This document shows, in pieces, positions 52,569 through 63,989 of a DNA stretch of 64,000 nt. Origin of the DNA: Phaeosaccion multiseriatum (Eukaryota > Ochrophyta, other classes); contig OZ218959.1 of NCBI GenBank assembly GCA_965112735.1, positions 2,108,001 through 2,172,000 of the forward strand, written 5' to 3'. Positions within the stretch are counted from its first letter, which is position 1; every line of letters starts with the position of its first letter. Under the pieces are notes generated by a model. That model was not told the DNA's origin and made no database searches. It saw only the letters and a list, made by a program, of their open reading frames with translations. The position numbers and the translations under genes were made by a program.

Positions 52569-53123
52569 TCAGACCGAGGTGTCAAGCTCAAAGAAGACCT
52601 CGTCTGGCTGCTGGTCTTGGTTGGAAGAAGCGACGAATCCGCTCTTCTCCAAAACGCGCCGAGAGGCCACGTTATCCCGGGCCACACCGCCCGTCAGCGA
52701 GCACACTCGCTCGTTCGACCGACTCCATGCTACGAGCCCTCGGATCAGCTCACTACCAAATCCCTTGGACCAGCTCGAGGGGTGGAGCAAGTAGCCAATT
52801 CGCAGGTGCAGGTGTGTGGTTGGTTCGTCGCCATCATCATCTGCGAACAAAAAAAGTAATCCTATCGGGGTTTGTTTCGCCACATCCACGACCAAGACCG
52901 CCTCGCACGCCTCGTCCAGCTCTTGCACCCAGCGTTGCGCGCGCGGGAAGTCGAAGGGGCCTTGCCAGCCCGGCGGCAGATACGTTGTCACCTCGGGCAG
53001 CATTAAATTCACTACTTCCCCTGCGAAATTGTCCTTTGCACCCTCCTCGCCAGCTCCAGCGTAGTAGAGCGCCCACGGCTCCACACGTAGTCGGGGTGTT
53101 GAAAACCGGCACTCAAGCCCCAT
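52569..53123 (-). CDS. GNAT-family N-acetyltransferase, RimJ/RimL-like
   Basis: Single exon, 184 residues from the ATG at 53123 (the frame continues upstream but only to a GTG). The start 'MGLECRFSTPRLRVEPW' is typical of the RimJ/RimL subgroup (TPRL.L.P). The central segment 'CEAVLVVDVAKQTPIGLLFL' and 'LHLRIGYLLHPSSWSKGFGS' contain the beta-bulge and acetyl-CoA pyrophosphate loop (G.G.G-like SKGFGSELI). 'VARDNVASRRVLEKSGF' is the conserved N..S..V.EK.GF motif. The enzyme should transfer acetyl from acetyl-CoA to an amino group; the substrate cannot be told. It lacks a plastid leader, so it is probably cytosolic. Confidence 0.88.
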   Translation of the reverse strand: MGLECRFSTPRLRVEPWALYYAGAGEEGAKDNFAGEVVNLMLPEVTTYLPPGWQGPFDFPRAQRWVQELDEACEAVLVVDVAKQTPIGLLFLFADDDGDEPTTHLHLRIGYLLHPSSWSKGFGSELIRGLVAWSRSNERVCSLTGGVARDNVASRRVLEKSGFVASSNQDQQPDEVFFELDTSV

Positions 53124-53482
53124 GATTAAGGGATGTGCATGTATCGGTAGGAGCCGCTCGCCACAAAATGGGAAATGGAGGTCTCCTCTGGCTCCGGCAG
53201 GCGAGATTGGATTAGATTCCCGCAAAAGCACAGGGCTTCAGCACTCGCTTTAGAGTTCCAAGTATGGGGAGCAGTGGGACATGCCGCTCTGCGGCTGCTA
53301 CTCCTCGTACAGGGATGCAAATCCGTGGGGTTGAAGATCGAAGACACGGCTGGGCGGCGCGGGGGAAAGCAAGTTGGGCAAGGACAAGCGCCCCTGGTAA
53401 CAGATGGCATCCGAGCACCAACACACGAACTTCACCCACCGCTCCATCGCTCCACGTTGATTATCAGCTGAGCTTGTCGCCC
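53124..53482. promoter_or_regulatory. Divergent upstream region between acetyltransferase and lipase
   Basis: 359 bases between divergent start codons. The lipase frame is open through much of this interval with an earlier ATG at 53264, so a longer lipase N-terminus cannot be excluded. Confidence 0.4.
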
Positions 53483-54290
53483 ATGCGTGTCGGTAGCTCC
53501 CTGGTGATTGCTGTGGTCCTATCGGAGAGATGCAGTCACGTCGCTGCGTTTATTGGAGTCCCTCAGCTTTCCTTGTCGGAAGGACAATTGGGGAGGAGCG
53601 GAGGGGGAGGGGCGGCCACGCTCCTTCGTTCCACAGCAGTGGCGCAGCAGCAGGGGGAGCAGAAGAAGCAGGAGCAAGATGATGGAGGCACGCAGGGTGG
53701 GGGTGGCGAGAAGGCTACCCTTGGTTTTTCCTTCACTCCTGGGGGACTGCTCTTCCCATACAGGTACGATCGTGCTGCGTAGTCCGCTCTCCCACCCAAG
53801 ATACTTGCTCTCTTCTCTTCCCCCCTCCCTTTAGAATATTTTATTTCCGTGCATCACCCTCTTCTGCTTCCATGCTGCTGCTGGTCTGCCTGCACAGTCT
53901 CGGGGTCGCCAAGGCACTTCAGGAGAAGGAGCTTCTCACTGAAAGGACGCCCATCGCTGGAGCATCGGCAGGAGCACTTGCATGCAGCGTGGTACGGAGG
54001 GATAGGCTCCCGTATACGTCGAGAATAGTTTGAGAGAGAACAGAGCCCCCCCCACCCCCCCTCCCCCCTTCACCCCTCCCTTTGACTACTGCTTTCTACT
54101 GACCTCTCTCCTCCACTCTGCTGCCTGGTGTCAGGTGGGGTGCGATTTGGATATGATGGAGGTGTTGAAGGCGACAGAGGGCCTCTTAGACGACTGCAGG
54201 GAGTTCGGCACCGCCCTGCGGCTCAGGTCAGTACTTTGCACGTATCTGCCTTCCCTTGCATTCAACTGCGCGTCAACCATGGAATGAGCG

Positions 54291-54336
<46 letters not shown>

Positions 54337-56246
54337 TCTCTCTCTCTCGCTCTTGTGGATCCTTTCAAGCGTCACCGGCCAACCCTGCTGGGGCCTGCTT
54401 TATTCTCCGCACCTGCTGCCTTTCCGTCACCACACCGCCTCACCACGGCTATTCCCACCACCCCTCCTCTCCCTCCCCTCCCTACTGCTGCTCCACCCCC
54501 ATCAGGGACGTGCTGAAAGAGAGCCTCAACTTGATGATGCCACATGACGCACACGAGATCATCGCCAGGAGGGAGGGGCCTGTGCAGATTGGCATCACGC
54601 GCGTCTTCCCCTGGCCCACAGGCAAGCTCATCGAAGACTTCAAGAGCAAGGAGGACTTGATCGAAGTGCTGTGCGGGTCATGTGCAGTGCCCTTTTGGCT
54701 CACAAGGGTACGTTAAGTGTGTTCAAGTCAACTGAGTGCCTGACTAATTGAGTGACTGAGGGAGGGAGTGAGTGTGTGGCCATCAACGTCGGCAAAGCAG
54801 AAATGTACATCGTTGTGCACATACTAGCTTAGCATACGCGCAGGGCTACTTGCTCCGCATCTGCTTGCCTGCTGCTGTGCCGTTCTGTGCTCTGCGGATG
54901 GATGTGTGCGCAGCGTACTTCCCTCTTTTTGCATACGTTTTGTGCGTGCGTGTGTACGTGCGTGCATGCGTGTGCGTGAATGTCAAAGACTGATCCTACC
55001 CTGCCCTACCCTACCCTTCCCTTCCCTTCCCTACCCTGCCCTACCCCACCCTGCCCTACCCTACCCTGCCCTACCCTACCCTGCCCTACCCTACCCTACC
55101 CTACCCTACCCCACCCTGCCCCACCCTGCCCTACCCTACCCTACCCTGCCCTACCTTACCCTACCCTACCCTACCCTACCCTACCCTACCCTACCCTGCC
55201 CTACCCTACCCTACCCTACCCTGCCCTATCCTACCCTACACTACCCTGCCCTATCCTACCCTGCCCTACCCTACCCTTCCCTACCCTGCCCTACCCTACC
55301 CTACCCTACCCTACCCTGCCCTACCCTACCCTACCCTACCCTGCCCTACCCTGCCCTACCCTACCCTACCCTACCCTACCCTACTCTACCCTACTCTACC
55401 CTACCCTACCCTACCCTACCCTACCCTACCCTACCCTACCCTTCTCTACTCTACCCTACCCTACCCTACCCTACCCAACCCTACCCTACCCTACCCTACC
55501 CTACCCTACCCTACCCTACCCTACCCTACCCTACCCCACCCGACCAACAGTGGCCTTGGGTCATCGTGCGCTCCTGGCCCGCTATCGACGGCTTTTTCGG
55601 GGTCAAAAGGGAGCATTTCGGGGCCCCGGACCTCGACTCTGCCCATCGAACCGTTCGGATCACGCCCTTTCCGGGCAAAGCGCTTCGCATTGAGGGGGCA
55701 GGCTCAGCAAGCCTCATCGGTCCCACGGTGAGGGTGAGGGAGAGATCGGGGTGAGGGTGAGGGTGAGGGAGAGATAGTACTGACCTTTTTCTCCTCTGAT
55801 CTGATCTCTCTCTCTCTCCCTCGCTTGTCTTAAGTTGTCCTTCCCTCTGCCCCCCTTAAATCCTCGCCCCCCCCCCCCCTCTTTGATTGCCATACTGATT
55901 GATTGATTGATTGATTGCCATTGCTTTTTGCCTCCCCCCGCCCCCCCCTGTTCCTCATCCCCCTGTGGGCCCGAAGCTGGACGACCAAGACCCTCTACGG
56001 AAGGAAAACCTAAGCCGTCTCATGAACGCCGCCCTCAATCCCGGCTCGAGCGAAGAAATGTACCGCCTCTTCGACGACGGCTATCAAGAGGGTCTAAGGT
56101 GGTACGGTGAACACGGGGAGGACGTGCTAAGAGACGCACAGCAAGCAGCAGACCAAGCGGCGGCGGCGGCGGCGGCAGCGACAGGTGTGGCAGTTGGTGA
56201 TACAGCAGCAGCAGCAGCAGCAGGCGCATCGGTAGCAGCACGGTAA
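53483..56246 (+). CDS. Patatin-like phospholipase/acylhydrolase with plastid-type leader
   Basis: Exons: 53483-53763, 53898-53991, 54135-54226, 54506-54707, 55551-55727, 55977-56246; 1116 bases, 371 residues. MRVGSSLVIAVVLSERCSHVAAF reads as a signal peptide ending in a VAAF|IGVP plastid-type motif. The catalytic part begins 'LGFSFTPGGLLFPYS' (oxyanion GG loop), then 'TPIAGASAGALACSV' with the G-x-S-x-G nucleophile Ser117, and 'SWPAIDGFFGV' with the dyad Asp236 (D-G). This layout resembles the patatin/PNPLA (ATGL-like) family, which hydrolyses acyl esters of phospholipids or neutral lipids. The tail is poly-Ala and Gln-rich. Intron 4 holds the (CCCTA)n array. Substrate and plastid location are inferred. 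Confidence 0.82.
54993..55545. repeat. (CCCTA)n pentanucleotide array in lipase intron 4
   Basis: About 550 bases of CCCTA with CCCTG and CCTTA variants, ending next to the acceptor at 55549-55550. The unit is one base shorter than the common CCCTAA telomere repeat. Confidence 0.95.
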
Positions 56247-56938
56247 TGCGACGTAAGACAGAACAGCGTAGAGGAGCAGGAGGAGCAGCAGCACAAGCAG
56301 CCGAAGCAAACGAGGGGCAAAGCATGGAGGATATATTGTAGAGGCCGTATCGATGTCTTCTCGTTATGTACAACCGAGTAAGTGATCGGAACGGTTTCGA
56401 ACGCAAGCATGGAAGCAGTGGGCAAAGTAAGGCTGTAACGCCAAGGTGGCGGCAGCGGGGAGGTAGTCGCGCACTCCGCCCTTCCCTTTGACCGAATGAG
56501 GAGCAGCCTCAGCCTCCAGTAGTTCATGTTGGTCTCCGCTACTGTCCGTCGTTGTCTGTGGGTGCTGACGAGGACGGAAGGGGTCTGCCTGCCTTTGAGA
56601 AAAAAGGGAAAGTCTGAAACTGTGGCTTCCTCCCGAGATGGCTGGTTTCAGTTTGTTTTTCAGTTTTCTGTTTCAGAGTAGAGGCCATGGCTGTTGGTGT
56701 AGCAAGCAAACAAACCGGAGGAAGCATAGCAGTGCATACACCCTTCTGCCCAAATACTCATTCTACCACCAGTTTGACAACAACAGTCTAGCAGCAACAG
56801 CTAAGCAACAGTAGCGGCGGCAGCGACCAACTTGGGAAACTAGGGAGCTCCACAGCCGATCAAGGGCGGACTACTCGACTCCCTCCACCCCCCTCGCCGG
56901 TCTCTCGGGTAGGGGGGGGAAGGGGTGTCTGCCGATCC
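56247..56938. other. Convergent 3' regions of lipase and SNF2 genes
   Basis: About 690 bases with CAG/GCA-rich patches continuing the lipase tail, but no supported gene and no canonical poly(A) hexamer on either strand that I could find. Confidence 0.4.
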
Positions 56939-57615
56939 TTAGGCCTCCAGCTCCTCGGGCAGCGAGGGCGGTGGGAAGGTTACTAGGCAGTCAAGAGATG
57001 AGAAAGCCTGGCACAATCTTGACCGGTCCTGGCGGAGGAGCGGCAGCAGCAGTGGCAGCAGCAGCAGCAGCAGCAGCAGTAGCAGGAGAGGCATGTGCTG
57101 GGCGGTGGGGTGGAGAGAGAGGAGGGTCGAGGAGAGAGGGAGGAGGGCGGTGGGTGGGGGTGAGTCGGGCGGAGTGTGCAGCACTTTGGCCTCCCAGACA
57201 AGATAAATAGACAGATAGATTGCTGAATAGTAGGACGGAACGATGATTGATAGAAGGGTGGGCGACAGGAAGGGACGGACGAGTTGATCGGTCAAAAAAA
57301 TTCAAATTTCACCTCCATCAACCAATCAATCAACCAAACAGCTCACTCAACTCTTACCTGCGGGCCTGAATTGCGCGTTGGAGCGGTGCTGCTGCTGTCG
57401 TTGTTGTTGTTGTTGTTGTTGGTGGTGGTGTTGGTGGTGGTCGTGGTGGTGCTTCTCTTGCTGTCTGCGCTGCTTCCCCCGGTTGTGGTGATCCTCTCCT
57501 CTCCCGCCCTGAGAGGGCGAACCCTTCGAAACTGGGGGGGAACCGCGGGCATGCATCCCGTTCTTGTTCCTCTTTTTGTCTTTCTTGTCCTTCTTCTTCT
57601 TGCTGTTGTTGTTGC

Positions 57616-57651
<36 letters not shown>

Positions 57652-59666
57652 GGTTGTTGTTTTTGTTTTTGTTTTTGTTGTTGTTGTTGCTGCTCTTGTG
57701 ATTCAGCGGCGGGTGCCCCCTTTTCTCCTTCACGCAGCCGCCTCCAAAACCACTTCCCGCCGGCCGCCTGCCACCCCTCTCGTCAACAGGAAGGAAGGAA
57801 TGCCCCGAGGAGGCAGCAGCTCTCCCAACCCCACCTCCGCCACCTCCATGAGTGCCCACCCCCCCCGCCTCCTCCCCCATCACCGGCCGAGAGGCGGCAG
57901 GAGAAGAGGTCGAAGACGAATGAGAGCTCCGCGACGCTCCAAACGATCGAGTGGCATCTGCACCAGTGAGAGCTGCACCAGTGAGACCTGCACCAGTGGG
58001 ACCTGCACCAGTGGCGTCTGCACCAGTGGGACCTGCAGTACCCGAGACGTTGAGAAGCGGCGCATTCCCGCTGCCACCACTGCTGCTGCCGCTTTGTCTC
58101 CCCTGGAAGGGTTTGGCAGTGCCGTCACCCACCCGCCCATCCCCGCTCTCGTCACCACCCGTGTCCATATGCCCGCCGTGCTCAGCCTTGGGTACAACTA
58201 ATGAGACGGGTCTCGTTGCCCACCCCCCTGCTTTCCCTGCTTGGGTCGCCCCTGCTAGCCCTGCTTGGGTCGCTGCTACTGCTACCGCGGTCTCTCGCGC
58301 AGGGGGCTCTCCCCTGGCACGCCATTCCGCTTGCTGAAGTGTGCTGGCCCGACCGGGACCCTGACCCTGACCCTGGCCCTGACCCTGAGCTTGACCCTGA
58401 CCCTGACCCTGACCCTGACCCTGGCCCTGACCCTGACCCTGACCCTGACGCTGACCCTGACCCTGACCCTGACCCTGACCCTTGCCCCGACCCACGTCGA
58501 CGCCGGAGTCATTGTTCCTTACTCTATCCCCTCTGCTGCTGCCACTGCTGCCACTGCTGCCGCTGTTGCTGCTGCTGCTGCTGGCGGTAGTGGTGTTACT
58601 ATTTACATCATTTACACCATTCTTCCCCACCCAAGGGCGCGAGGCTCTCAGCGGTAGTGCCGCTGCTGCCGCTGCTGCCGCTGCTGCTGCTGCTGCTGGT
58701 CCGGCATGTACTGCTCGCTGGCTTTGTTGGCTTTGTTGGCTTTGTTGGCTTTGTTGGCGTTGTTGGCGTGGTTGCGGTTGCGGACGGAGAGCCTCAGATG
58801 GGATGGATTGCAGCGTTTGGGTCCTCGGCCTGTCCTCCCCCCACGGCTTGACCTGCAGGGAGCTGATCAGGCGCCTCGCTGTCTGCTGCTGCTGCTGCTG
58901 CTGCTGCTGCCGCTGCTGCGGAGGGGGCATGTGGCTGGAGAAGGTATCGCTAGCACTAGCACCACCACCACCACGACCTCCTCCTCCTCCTCCTCCTCCT
59001 TCTCCCTGCTCCTGCCGCCCTCTTCCTGAAATCACCTCCTCCACCTCGCACGCCATCAAGGCCTCTGCAACCCTCCTCCTCCTCCCCGCAGGCAGGAGCG
59101 CTCTCCGCAAGAGCTCGTCACCGCTCGCCTCTACTTGCAAGGCCACCGCCGTTCTTCGTTCCTCGGCCTCCTCTTTCTCGTTGCCGCTACTGTTGTTGCT
59201 GTTGCCAGTGGTGGTGGTGGTGGAAGGAGTTGTTGCTGATGAGGAGGAGGAGCTGTGGCCTGAGTCAGGCCGGTCCGACATCTGCAAGCGTGTGTCCCTG
59301 TAGAGAGAGAGGCCGAGGCAGAGGCCGAGGCAGGGGGCGGAGACGGGTAGGACCACGCGCAGTATGTGAACTGTGTGAGCAGAGCAGAGAAGACTGACAG
59401 TAAGGCAGGGAAGAAGAGAGCAAGTAGAGGGCAGAGCAGGGCAGATAGCGGGTAGCAATCCACAGAGAGCCTACTACTCACTTCTTCTTGAAGCGCGTTT
59501 TCCCTTGCCGCCCATCGACCACGGTCTTGGCGAGGCCGATCTTATAGCCCTGCAAGCGGTATACTGCACGTTGATTGAAGAAGGACGGGGGGGGGGGCAC
59601 AGCGGGGACGGAGTCGGCCAATCCGACATGAGACAGAGGAGAAATAGAGGGAGGGAGGGAGGGAGG

Positions 59667-59726
<60 letters not shown>

Positions 59727-59762
59727 AGAAAGACTGAGAGAGAGAGAGAAGAGAGGGAGACT

Positions 59763-59836
<74 letters not shown>

Positions 59837-59895
59837 AGGGAGACTGAGAGAGAGAGAGAGAGAGTGAGAGAGAGAGAGAGAAAGAGAGAGAGAGG

Positions 59896-59927
<32 letters not shown>

Positions 59928-62298
59928 GAGAGAGAAGAGAGGGAGACTGAGAGAGCATGTGCAGGAGAGAGAGAGAGCATGGGGCACCACACGCAACGAC
60001 ACCCATCCCCCTATCCTTGTGAGCATATATACCTGAAGCTTCCAGGGTGTTGTCAGAGATGAAGCGGTAGATGAAGACAGGCTTCGTCTGACCGTAGCGA
60101 TACACGCGTGTCGACGCCTCGACATCATAGCTCGGGTTGATTGACGGGTCAAAGAGCACAACCCTCGAAGCCGCCGTCAGGCAAATACCCTCCCCCCCTG
60201 CCTTCGTCGAGATGAGGAAGACACTCAGCTCCTTGCACGAGGTCGCCGAGAACTTGTCGATCATTGCTTGACGCTCCACCGCAGAGTGAGAGCCGTCAAA
60301 CCTGCAAAAGGTAAAAGGGGAAGCTGGCTCCCTTGTCGGCCCTCCTCCTCCTCCTCCTCCTCCTCCTCGGCCTCCTCCCCTTCCTCCGCGACCTCCGCCT
60401 CCTCCTCCTCCTCCTCTTCCTCCTCTCCTTCCTCCTCCTCGTCCGCCTCGTGCCCACCTCTCCTCCTCCCGCTCTGCCTGCTTCTCCTCCTCCTCCTCCT
60501 CCTCCTCCTCCTCCTCTTCCGAAGATGCCAACCCCCGGTGTGGAGGCTGCTGCAAGACCCTACCCACAAAATCCAAAGAGGACAGGCTCTGACTGAACAC
60601 GACCGTCTTCTCCCCAGCGTCTCGGAACTGAACAAGCAGCGCCACCAACACCTGCAGCTTCGCCGAGAGCGATATGTCAATATACTCCCCACCACCACAA
60701 CCACCACCACCACCACCCCCACCACCACCACTACTGTCACCGCCACCTCTGCTATTATCGTTGTGCTCCCGTGCGGCCCCCTTGGGGAGCGCCCCCTCAT
60801 CCTCCATGGCTGAATACTCGGCCTGCACACTCTCCATCCACGCCCCGTGATCTGCAATGTCCTCTCCTTCTTCTCCTCCTAGTCCTCCGCCCATTGCCTC
60901 CTCCTCCTCCTCCTCCTCCTCCTCCTCCTCCTCCTCCTCCTCCTCCTCTTCCTCCTCCTCTTCCCCTTCATCAGCCTCAGCCTCGGCGGCATGGGCATGG
61001 GCATGTTGAGCGTGTTGGGTGTGGGTACCGTCGTCGCCAATGCTCTTTCTTCGGCGTCTTCGCTGCTGTCTATGCTTGTCATTCGCCTTCCCCTTTCTCT
61101 CTACCCTCTTTGCAATGTACATCTTGATGAGGGTCGGATGGCAGCTGATGAGCATAGCCGGTATGAATTGGCCCAGGGTGAATGTGCTGAATCTGTTCTT
61201 CTTCCCAGCGTCGCCACTGCGGCCCGTACTGGCGCTGTCGGCGACGTTTCCTCGAGGAGTGATCCAACCCCCCTCGCCCCCTGCTGCACTCATACCACCA
61301 GCACCACCTCCTCCTCTTCCACCACCACCTCCTCCTCCTTCTCCTCCTCCTCCTCCTCCTCCTCCTCCTCCTCCTCCTCCTCCTCCTCCTTCTCCTCCCC
61401 CTCGTCTTCCTCCTCCCCCACCGCCACCACCCGTAGCATTAGCAGCAGGGCCCAGTCCAGCAGCGGCCAATCGCTCCGAGAAGGCATCGCCCAGTTCCTG
61501 CGCCCCCTTATTGGCATCTTCGAAGGCCCTGTACAGCCTCCTCTGTGCCCTTGTGAGGCTGAGGAAGAGGGTCACCTCCGTTTTGGCTTTGAGCTGCATC
61601 CTGCCTGCCGCCCCGTCCTGCTCTTCCGAGTAGGACGAGGAGATGATGTCGGACTGTTCTCGACGGAGTACGGCGTCCTGCATGCGTTTATGCAGCCAAT
61701 GGGTGGGTGTAGTATGTCAATGGGTGGGTGTAGTATGTCAAGGAAGAGAAGGGGATGGGACACACAGGCAGAGAGAAAGAGAGAGGAAGAGAGAGAGAAG
61801 GGAGGGGAAAGCGAGAGAGAGAGTACACGTCAGTAACCAATGCGGCGTCGCTCTGTCTCTGTGTCTCCTCTCAACACGAATTGAATGTCCTTTCACTCGC
61901 TGCCCACTCCCCCACGTACAATGTAGCGCAAAGGAAAGCGATAGGCACAGTTGTGTAAGTAGGGAGAAGGGTAGAGTAGGAAAGTAGGGAGAAGATGTGT
62001 GCATGTCTCTCATGTCTTGTTTCTTGTATCCATGCCGGTGTGCCGCTCTCTCCAGACACGTGCCCCCTGCCCTGTAAGGCCTGTACTAAACGTCACTCCC
62101 TCAACACTCACCTTGATCGACTCTCTCAGTGCGTCCATTCTCGCCTTGGCCACAGCGCACTCACTGTCCGTTGCGTCCCCATACACTCCTGCGCTTATGG
62201 GAGCTGCGAAGTGCGTCTCGAAGTCCGACCCTGCCCCCAGCCTCCCGGGGCACACGAAGTCGATGATGGAGTGGTACCTGAGGGAGAGGAAGCAGGTG

Positions 62299-62330
<32 letters not shown>

Positions 62331-63989
62331 TGTGAGTGTGAGTGTGCGTGTGTGCGAGCGTGGGTGTAAGTGCGTGGTAAGGGAGAGACGGGGTGGGTGA
62401 AAGAGACAAGAGAGAGAGATACAGAAGGGGGGGAGAGAGAGGAGGAGTCTTGTCCTCTCTACTCGTTTCTCGCTCGCTCTCTTACTCCTCTCCTCTCCTC
62501 TCCTCTCCTCTCCTCTCCTTGCGCCCAGACACAGCAAATGCGACGGCGACGGGTCCGTCACATCGATGGTAACTCTCCCTCCACTCACTCTCTGAGATTG
62601 TTCTGCAGAGGGTATCCCGTCAGCACGAGACGGCTTAAGGTGCTCACCCCCCGGAGCAGCTGCGAGATGCCTGTCTCCTCGTTGCGGATGCGGTGCCCTT
62701 CGTCGAGTACGACAAGGTCCGGCCCAGGCTCAAGCAGTGCTTCTCGACACAGGGCTCTGCCTTCCGTGTGCGTTGGGCCTGCCATGATGCGGAACATTCC
62801 GTACCTGGTGTCAGGGCAGGACGGGAGAGGACGAGAAAACAAGAGATGGAGAGAGAGAAAAGAGAGAAGGGAGAGGGCGAGGATAGAGCGTTCAAGGAGA
62901 GGTAGGGAGAGAGGGAGAGAGAGCATGAGAGGGATAAGAGAGAAGGACCAAGGGGCAAAGATGGTGGACAAGGAAAAACCGCATCAAGACGAGACTTACT
63001 CACTCCCCTCTCTCGGCATGCCCATCCACTCATCCCTCACTCACGTGGTCATGACCACCCCCCCGCTCTCGAGCCAAGACGCGCTCAGCGCTACTCGCTC
63101 ACTCTCGGACTTATCCGGAGTGAGCACGTAGAGAGGGGGCAGAAGCGAGGGGGGTACCCACTTTCGGAACTCCGATTCCCAATGGACGATCACCGCCTTT
63201 GGAAGAAGAATCAGGGCCCGGAACGGAGTTGTAGTGAGCCGCGGTGGGTCCCCTTCCTTCTCGTCCCCCTCCTCCACCTCCTCCTCCTCCTGCTGCTGCT
63301 GCTGCTGCTGCTGCCGCTGCTGGTGCTGTTGTCGTTGTCGTTGCAAGTAGAGCTCCTTCTCCTGTTGCTCAAGGGCGAGCTTGTTCTTCTGCCACAAGGC
63401 CAGCACAAGACTGACCACTTGAATGGTCTTACCCAGGCCCATCTCGTCGGCCAAGACGGCCCCTTGGGCAACACGCACGGCATACGACAGATGGCAGTGG
63501 AGGGGACATGGACATGGGCACGGAGAGAGAGAGGGACAGAAGAGAATGAGGGAGAGAGAGAGAACAGAAAGACTAAGAGAGAAAGACGGGGAGCGAGAGT
63601 GTAAGATAGAGAAATGTAGAGACAAGACGGAGGAGAAAAGAGAGAGACGAAGAGAAAGACAGAGAGAGAGACCGAGGAAAAGAGAGAGACTAAGACAGAA
63701 AGTTGGATAGAAAGAAAAGACAGAGGTAAAGAGAGAGCGATGTAGTGACGAAAGACGCATCCAAAGACAGGAATATGGACAGGACATTCACATAGAGAGA
63801 GATAAAAAACAGAGACGGAGACACAGACGCAGAGACGACGGCGACAAGAGACCAAAAGGCACCAAGATTGAGGGACAGAGGGGCAGGGAAAGGACAGGCC
63901 CAGGCACGCACCCTTTCCTTTCATGCCGATGCACTGCCACAGAAAGTGCACACCCTCTCTCTGATGCGGCTTGAGCCAGGCCGCCACTA
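56939..63989 (-). CDS. SNF2-family ATP-dependent chromatin remodeler, ATRX/RAD54L2 (ARIP4)-like, 5' end outside window
   Basis: Exons (minus): 63989-63912, 63462-63045, 62804-62589, 62277-62112, 61677-60458, 60301-60033, 59563-59482, 59297-57358, 56982-56939; about 1476 residues to the TAA. Motifs in order: 'LKPHQREGVHFLWQCI', Walker A 'ADEMGLGKTIQVV', 'LPKAVIVHWESEFRKW', DEGH box 'PDLVVLDEGHRIRNE', 'LTGYPLQNNLREYHSIIDFV', lobe 2 'GEKTVVFSQSLSSLDFVGRV', and motifs V-VI 'STKAGGEGICLTAASRVVLF' and 'VYRYGQTKPVFIYRF'. DEGH with LTGYPLQNN.EY places it in the ATRX/ARIP4 (Rad54-like) branch of nuclear DNA translocases. Long Gly, Glu and Arg insertions interrupt lobe 2, and the C-terminal third is disordered (poly-Q, poly-N, GQGQ repeats). 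The next upstream exon ends before 63990. Confidence 0.88.
58360..58490. repeat. (CCCTGA)n coding repeat (Gly-Gln) in the SNF2 tail
   Basis: About 20 hexamers; on the coding (minus) strand TCAGGG units encode alternating Gly-Gln with occasional Arg. The reading Asp-Pro on the plus strand is an artefact. Confidence 0.9.
59660..59955. repeat. (GA)n array in SNF2 intron between exons 6 and 7
   Basis: About 290 bases of GA/GAAA/GAGG units. On the transcribed (minus) strand it is the pyrimidine-rich CT side of the intron that precedes the acceptor at 59564-59565. Confidence 0.95.
60302..60457 (-). other. Stop-free 156-base intron in the SNF2 lobe-2 region
   Basis: Donor AG/GTGGGC and acceptor TTTTGCAG/G join 'EREEER' to 'FDGSHSAVERQ' in frame. 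The intron is 52 codons long with no stop; retention would add a Gly/Arg-rich insert (RGGRGGG type). Spliced and unspliced forms are both open. Confidence 0.55.

Noticed and set aside
53124-53231. Longer acetyltransferase N-terminus
   Set aside because: It depends on a GTG start; the ATG at 53123 fits the family N-terminus.
54906-55754. 282-codon Pro-Thr-Leu-rich frame
   Set aside because: Translation of the (CCCTA)n intron array; only its last part overlaps lipase exon 5.
57284-58201. Plus-strand frame with Val/Leu runs and 'CTSGTCTS' repeats
   Set aside because: Complement of the SNF2 tail's poly-N and Gly-Ala-Thr repeats; the minus strand carries the gene.
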